Shown here in pieces: positions 60,487 to 64,000 of a DNA stretch of 64,000 bases (position 1 is the first letter of the stretch; every line of letters starts with the position of its first letter). The notes under the pieces were generated by a model, which was given only the letters and a program-made list of their open reading frames with translations, was not told where the DNA came from and made no database searches. Position numbers and translations under genes: made by a program. The stretch spans positions 3,812,070 to 3,876,069 of the forward strand of contig NC_066587.1 of the NCBI RefSeq assembly GCF_905475345.1. Direction: 5' to 3'. The DNA is from Vespula vulgaris. Lineage: Eukaryota > Arthropoda > Insecta > Hymenoptera > Vespidae.

Positions 60487-61330
60487 TCTTCTTCTTTGCT
60501 ATTTTACATTTTATCTTTATTTTCTTTCACGAGGATATTAGGTGGATCTTTATTTTTGTTAATTAAAGGGAACTTCGCGATGAGGAAAAAGTTCTCAGCA
60601 GAAAATATTTAGCCATGTTCGTTTAGATCGTGACAAATGAATCGGCGGCATGATAAATGGGAAAGTGCAATGAGTTGTTGCCTCTATACTCTCGGAGTTT
60701 GTATTTACTTGTAGTTTCTTTTCATAATTTACATCGGCTAATAGCTCGGCCCTCTTGTTGCTTTACTTAAAAAAGAAAATTTACGATAATCTCGATAATG
60801 TTAAAATAACGAAACTCTCGACGGTCTTTTAGAGCGTTCGTCTGCTATCACCAAGTTCCTCTTCTTACTTCGAAAAAGTTTGTCTTGTGAAGAAAGCACA
60901 AAGTTTCGTTTAATCGAAAGATGCATCATCGAATCGCAATTGAACGAGGAAAAAAAAAGAGAGAAAGAGAGAAAAGAAATGACAAAAAGTTTTACAGGAA
61001 GAATAAATGCAATTTACGAGGGCACATTTCTAGCGTTAACCTAGCTGTAAGCGAATACAAAAGTGATGCTTTATTTGACTAAAAAGAGATAACATGGTAA
61101 AGGCTTGATAATGCTCTATCCCCACCATTTTCTGTATACTCTCTAGCGTAAAACAGTTAGGCATTCAAAATTCCAAACTCGCCCCGGCACAGGACTAATT
61201 ACGCTTTACAAACAAACGCGACTCATACAGAGCAGAAAGAGGATAACAAAGAAAGAGAGAGAGAGATGGAGAGAGTTAAAGGGAGAGAGGAAGGGGTGAA
61301 GAAGAGAGAGAGGGAGAGGGAGAGGGACGA
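60115..61330. other. Non-genic stretch with AT, CT and GA tracts
   Basis: An (AT)n tract is followed by (CT)n at 60436-60490. AT-rich DNA continues to 61250. Interrupted GA/GGGAGA sequence lies at 61250-61325. No supported gene. Confidence 0.7.
60326..60362. repeat. (AT)n microsatellite
   Basis: About 18 AT units. Confidence 0.97.
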
Positions 61331-61372
61331 GTAGCTCCCCGTTTTCTCTTGGACACAATACCGGAGAGGACC

Positions 61373-61448
61373 CGTGGTTTATTTAACATGCTTTTGTCGT
61401 GCCTCGCGGTCCTCGCAGTTTTCGACTAAAAAGCACCGCGAAACCACG
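61373..61448. promoter_or_regulatory. Nested inverted repeat with paired Runt-like sites
   Basis: CGTGGTTT (61373-61380) is the exact reverse complement of AAACCACG (61441-61448), and TCGCGGT (61404-61410) of ACCGCGA (61435-61441). The right arms are contiguous while the left arms are separated. The outer arms match the AACCRC core of Runt/RUNX sites, in opposite orientation. Binding is inferred. Confidence 0.4.
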
Positions 61449-61464
61449 AATCCCGCAACGTATT

Positions 61465-61503
61465 TTTAATTAAATGGCGATTTAATTAAACCATTTAATT
61501 AAA
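61465..61503. promoter_or_regulatory. Cluster of three TTTAATTAAA palindromes
   Basis: Exact copies start at 61465, 61481 and 61494, spaced 16 and 13 bp. Each is a 10-bp palindrome with a TAATTA homeodomain core. Three identical sites in 39 bp next to the inverted repeat suggest a homeodomain-bound enhancer. The sequence is direct observation and the role is inference. Confidence 0.4.
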
Positions 61504-62884
61504 TTCAAGTAAGCGACGACGGTGCCGGACTCTCAACCCTTCTTTCACTTCAGACCTCTCACTGCATACTTTTTCATTTTGTCGAGGATCCTTTTTGTCC
61601 TTCGGTCTTACTTTCTACCAACGAGAGTATAGGAAAATCGTGAGGCAAATAATGCCAACGATGAGCACCCTTCCATTTTCATTTTTAAAAAGTCCAAGCT
61701 AAGCTTCCCATCGAATTATTGTCATGGAAACGTCCAATTCTCTCTCTCTTCTTTTCTTTTCTCGTGCACGTATATATTTTATTTTTACAACAAATAATAT
61801 AATTAATCTGGAATCGTATTGTTTTATTTTCCGAGATAAATTTTTTTAAAAGAGCACTTTAGCGTTCATTTAAACATTTTTTTTCTTGCAGATTTTATAT
61901 ATATATATATTACGAACGAAAAGAGCCTCTATGATTTTTTCAATATTGAACTATTTTTTGCTAGATTCATTATTTCGGATTTGATCACCATCGAACGAAC
62001 AGCTGGTTGAAAGTTTAGAGACGAGATACCGATGATGCATGTAGCACGTATTACGCGTGACTTGAATCATGGCGACAGTTAATTACTTCGATTTTGATCA
62101 CCGAACATATCTTTGCAATTTCCACGTGTTCGTTAGCGCGTTTGATATACATAAATTAGAGAACGATGAAAGAAGGAAAATAATAAAGGAAAAGGTTAGA
62201 ACGGTTTTAATTAAATATGTACGAGAAAAATTTAAGTTTGGTTAAAACCAGTTACTGAGCTATACTGATTAAAAGAAAAAATCGTCTACCGTTATTATTG
62301 CATCAATTAATCGATTTCAATTGCGCGACCTGATTTTTTTCTGCCTCTGATAGTAAAAAATAAAACTTTTTTCCTCATATTTTTATCTCTACCATATCTA
62401 TATGGAAGTTAAAAGATAATTAAAAAGAAAAATTGTTAAACTCGAAGAATCGATGTTTCTCATCCATCAGCAAAGTTACTGGAGATCTCGGAGGTGGGAA
62501 AGAGGGTGCCCTGGATATAATGATTTAATTCGTAAAAAATTTAATTTAAAAAGAAGGACAAACGTAAAAGTAACAGAACGAAATGCATACTTAAATACAA
62601 TGAGCCTGATGTTGTTCACCTTTAATCGGTAAGATCCAAGGCGCTATATGTATAATTTTGCTGTCACATCCGATACCGTAGGCATGATTAATTCTTCGAT
62701 TTGACATCGTGGTAGCACCTCGATTAATCACCCTGATTCCCAACGGATGTATCGAAACCGATCGATTCTCGAGAGACATCGATGCGTTTTCGCGCCCTAT
62801 ATACACGTACGTACGTACATACAATATACACGCTCATACATTATACCTCACGTTGCCAGCTATCATGGTTCTTACCATGACTTA

Positions 62885-62930
62885 TCTCTCTCTCTCTCTC
62901 TCTCTATCTGTCTCTCTCTCTCTTCCCTTC
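62885..62930. repeat. (TC)n interrupted microsatellite
   Basis: About 20 TC units with TATC and TGTC interruptions. Confidence 0.95.
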
Positions 62931-63887
62931 TCTTTTCACTCTTGATTCAAGATAATAATTAAAAGGACAATGTAAAAATTTATATTTCATTTCTTTGTGA
63001 ACATTGATGGATCATTTTTGAAATTTAATATCTAGATAAATACGAGTATCAATTACTACTATTTAAAAAGTGAATTTTATAGAGAATAAAATAATAGATC
63101 CGCTTTTTGTCATCACCTTATTCATTATTTGCAATATTTCTTACGTTATTCGAATTAACCAAGACGTATAACCACTTGGTTTCTTACCGTTAACTTCAAC
63201 TAGTCGAACACATCGAAGGTAAAATCTCTGCTTGTCCCGTTAGAAAATCAATAATGCACGCCGTGACGTGACCGTCAATCCAGTCGTTATGCTTCAATGG
63301 ATTACATTGAAGCAACGAATACGAGCCATTATCTTCTGACAATACTATTTTTCGAAATATTTACAACTTTTTATGTATTTGGAATATTTGATTTAAAGAG
63401 AAAAATATTTTTTATATTCCTAGTTCCATATACTTTTTAATAGAAATTTTTTTTGAATATTTATTGCGTTAACTTCATACTTTCCATTTTTCATTTTTAT
63501 TTCGTCAATAGTAGAGGCAATATTGCGGCGGTTGGACGTTGGTCCATCGATCGAAATTTATATGGAAAATTTAATAGCCTGTAAAGCCTTCGATATCTAT
63601 TAACTTTGTACCGTAATGAGAGAGTCACCGGGCCACAATTTGGTGTCAGCTTACGCGCACCAAAAGGGAAGCGTTGATGGAACTCTCTTTGGTGTGGTAC
63701 TACCGAGCCAGTAATTAAGATTATGTAAAATGGTACATACTGAATAAATATTCTGAAAAATCATTTTAAACCTTGAATTTTAATATCATGAATTTTTTTC
63801 TTCAATAGTAAAATATGTGAGATATCCTTTCGACTGACTATACGGATTCGTTATTGAAATTACTTCATATTTCGAGCGTATAAAATT

Positions 63888-63919
63888 AAAAAAAAAAAAA
63901 AAAAAAAGAGAGAGAGAGA
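63888..63919. repeat. A homopolymer plus (GA)n
   Basis: About 20 A residues followed by about six GA units. Confidence 0.93.
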
Positions 63920-64000
63920 AAAAAATTGCATTATCTTCTTCTAAATTTGTCTTTATTAAAAAATTATCAACTGTGATCCTTCAACGACATCAGAAATATC

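Larger units (their letters stand above)
61510..64000. other. Non-genic stretch to the window end
   Basis: AT-rich. A strong acceptor-like TTTTTTTTCTTGCAG ends at 61891 and is followed by an AT repeat and no open frame. (TC)n lies at 62885-62930. An A-run plus (GA)n is at 63888-63919. No supported gene. Confidence 0.65.

Noticed and set aside
1..64000. CRISPR arrays, rRNA, tRNA and known conserved insect microRNAs
   Set aside because: None seen on reading for characteristic repeats or for seed sequences of the well-known insect microRNAs; a covariance-model search would be needed to exclude divergent RNAs.

Overview
This window looks like nuclear DNA from an insect, most likely a hymenopteran (bee, wasp or ant type), and it appears to be almost entirely intronic and/or intergenic. 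The background is AT-rich, yet CpG-containing words such as TCGA, CGATCG and TTCG are very common, so CpG is not depleted. There are very many long dinucleotide tracts of (GA/TC)n, (AT)n and (AC)n. No bacterial-style gene array, rRNA or tRNA is visible. The species assignment is inference from composition only.

No complete protein-coding gene could be recognised and no translated ORF matches a family I know. Most long ORFs are microsatellites read as protein (poly RE, SL, YI, V/R/S runs). A few open frames have ordinary amino-acid composition. Some carry plausible splice sites: 20536-20697 (+), 36895-37101 (-), 56192-56303 (+), and a phase-compatible two-exon model at 57313-58176 (+). Others are 21928-22221 (+), 25462-25869 (-), 40327-40692 (-) and 44446-44670 (+). 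All are listed with low confidence. GC-richer islands in this sequence open frames on both strands by chance, so an open frame alone is weak evidence.

The most specific signal is at 35311-35340: a long pyrimidine tract and CAG are followed immediately by GTAAGC. That is the layout of a recursive (ratchet, zero-nucleotide exon) splice site used to remove very long introns in insects. A second, weaker plus-strand site of the same type is at 27901-27936. Together they suggest that the central part may lie in a long intron of a plus-strand gene whose exons are mostly outside the window. About 540 bp after the strong site is a TATAAAAG promoter-like sequence (35872-35879).

Layout: 1-9200 is AT-rich sequence with GA/TC/CA/AT microsatellites and CpG-rich patches at 130-430 and 5340-5640. 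From 9211 to 9356 there is an unusual (ACG)n tract. From 10500 to 35000 microsatellite-rich sequence alternates with CpG-rich patches (10500-10830, 13340-13500, 27200-27480) that hold palindromic factor sites. The block at 35040-35980 combines Hox/Exd-like and dyad motifs, the ratchet site and the TATA box. From 36000 to 45320 microsatellites dominate, ending in a 72-bp (TC)n. A stretch of nearly 2 kb (45700-47520) is free of microsatellites. Two putative enhancer-like elements are at 53640-53900 (a TAAT-N4-ATTA dyad plus TAATCCC) and 61373-61503 (three TTTAATTAAA palindromes beside an inverted repeat). A block of foreign-looking composition at 59124-60110 may be a retroelement remnant. I found no clear undescribed molecular system.
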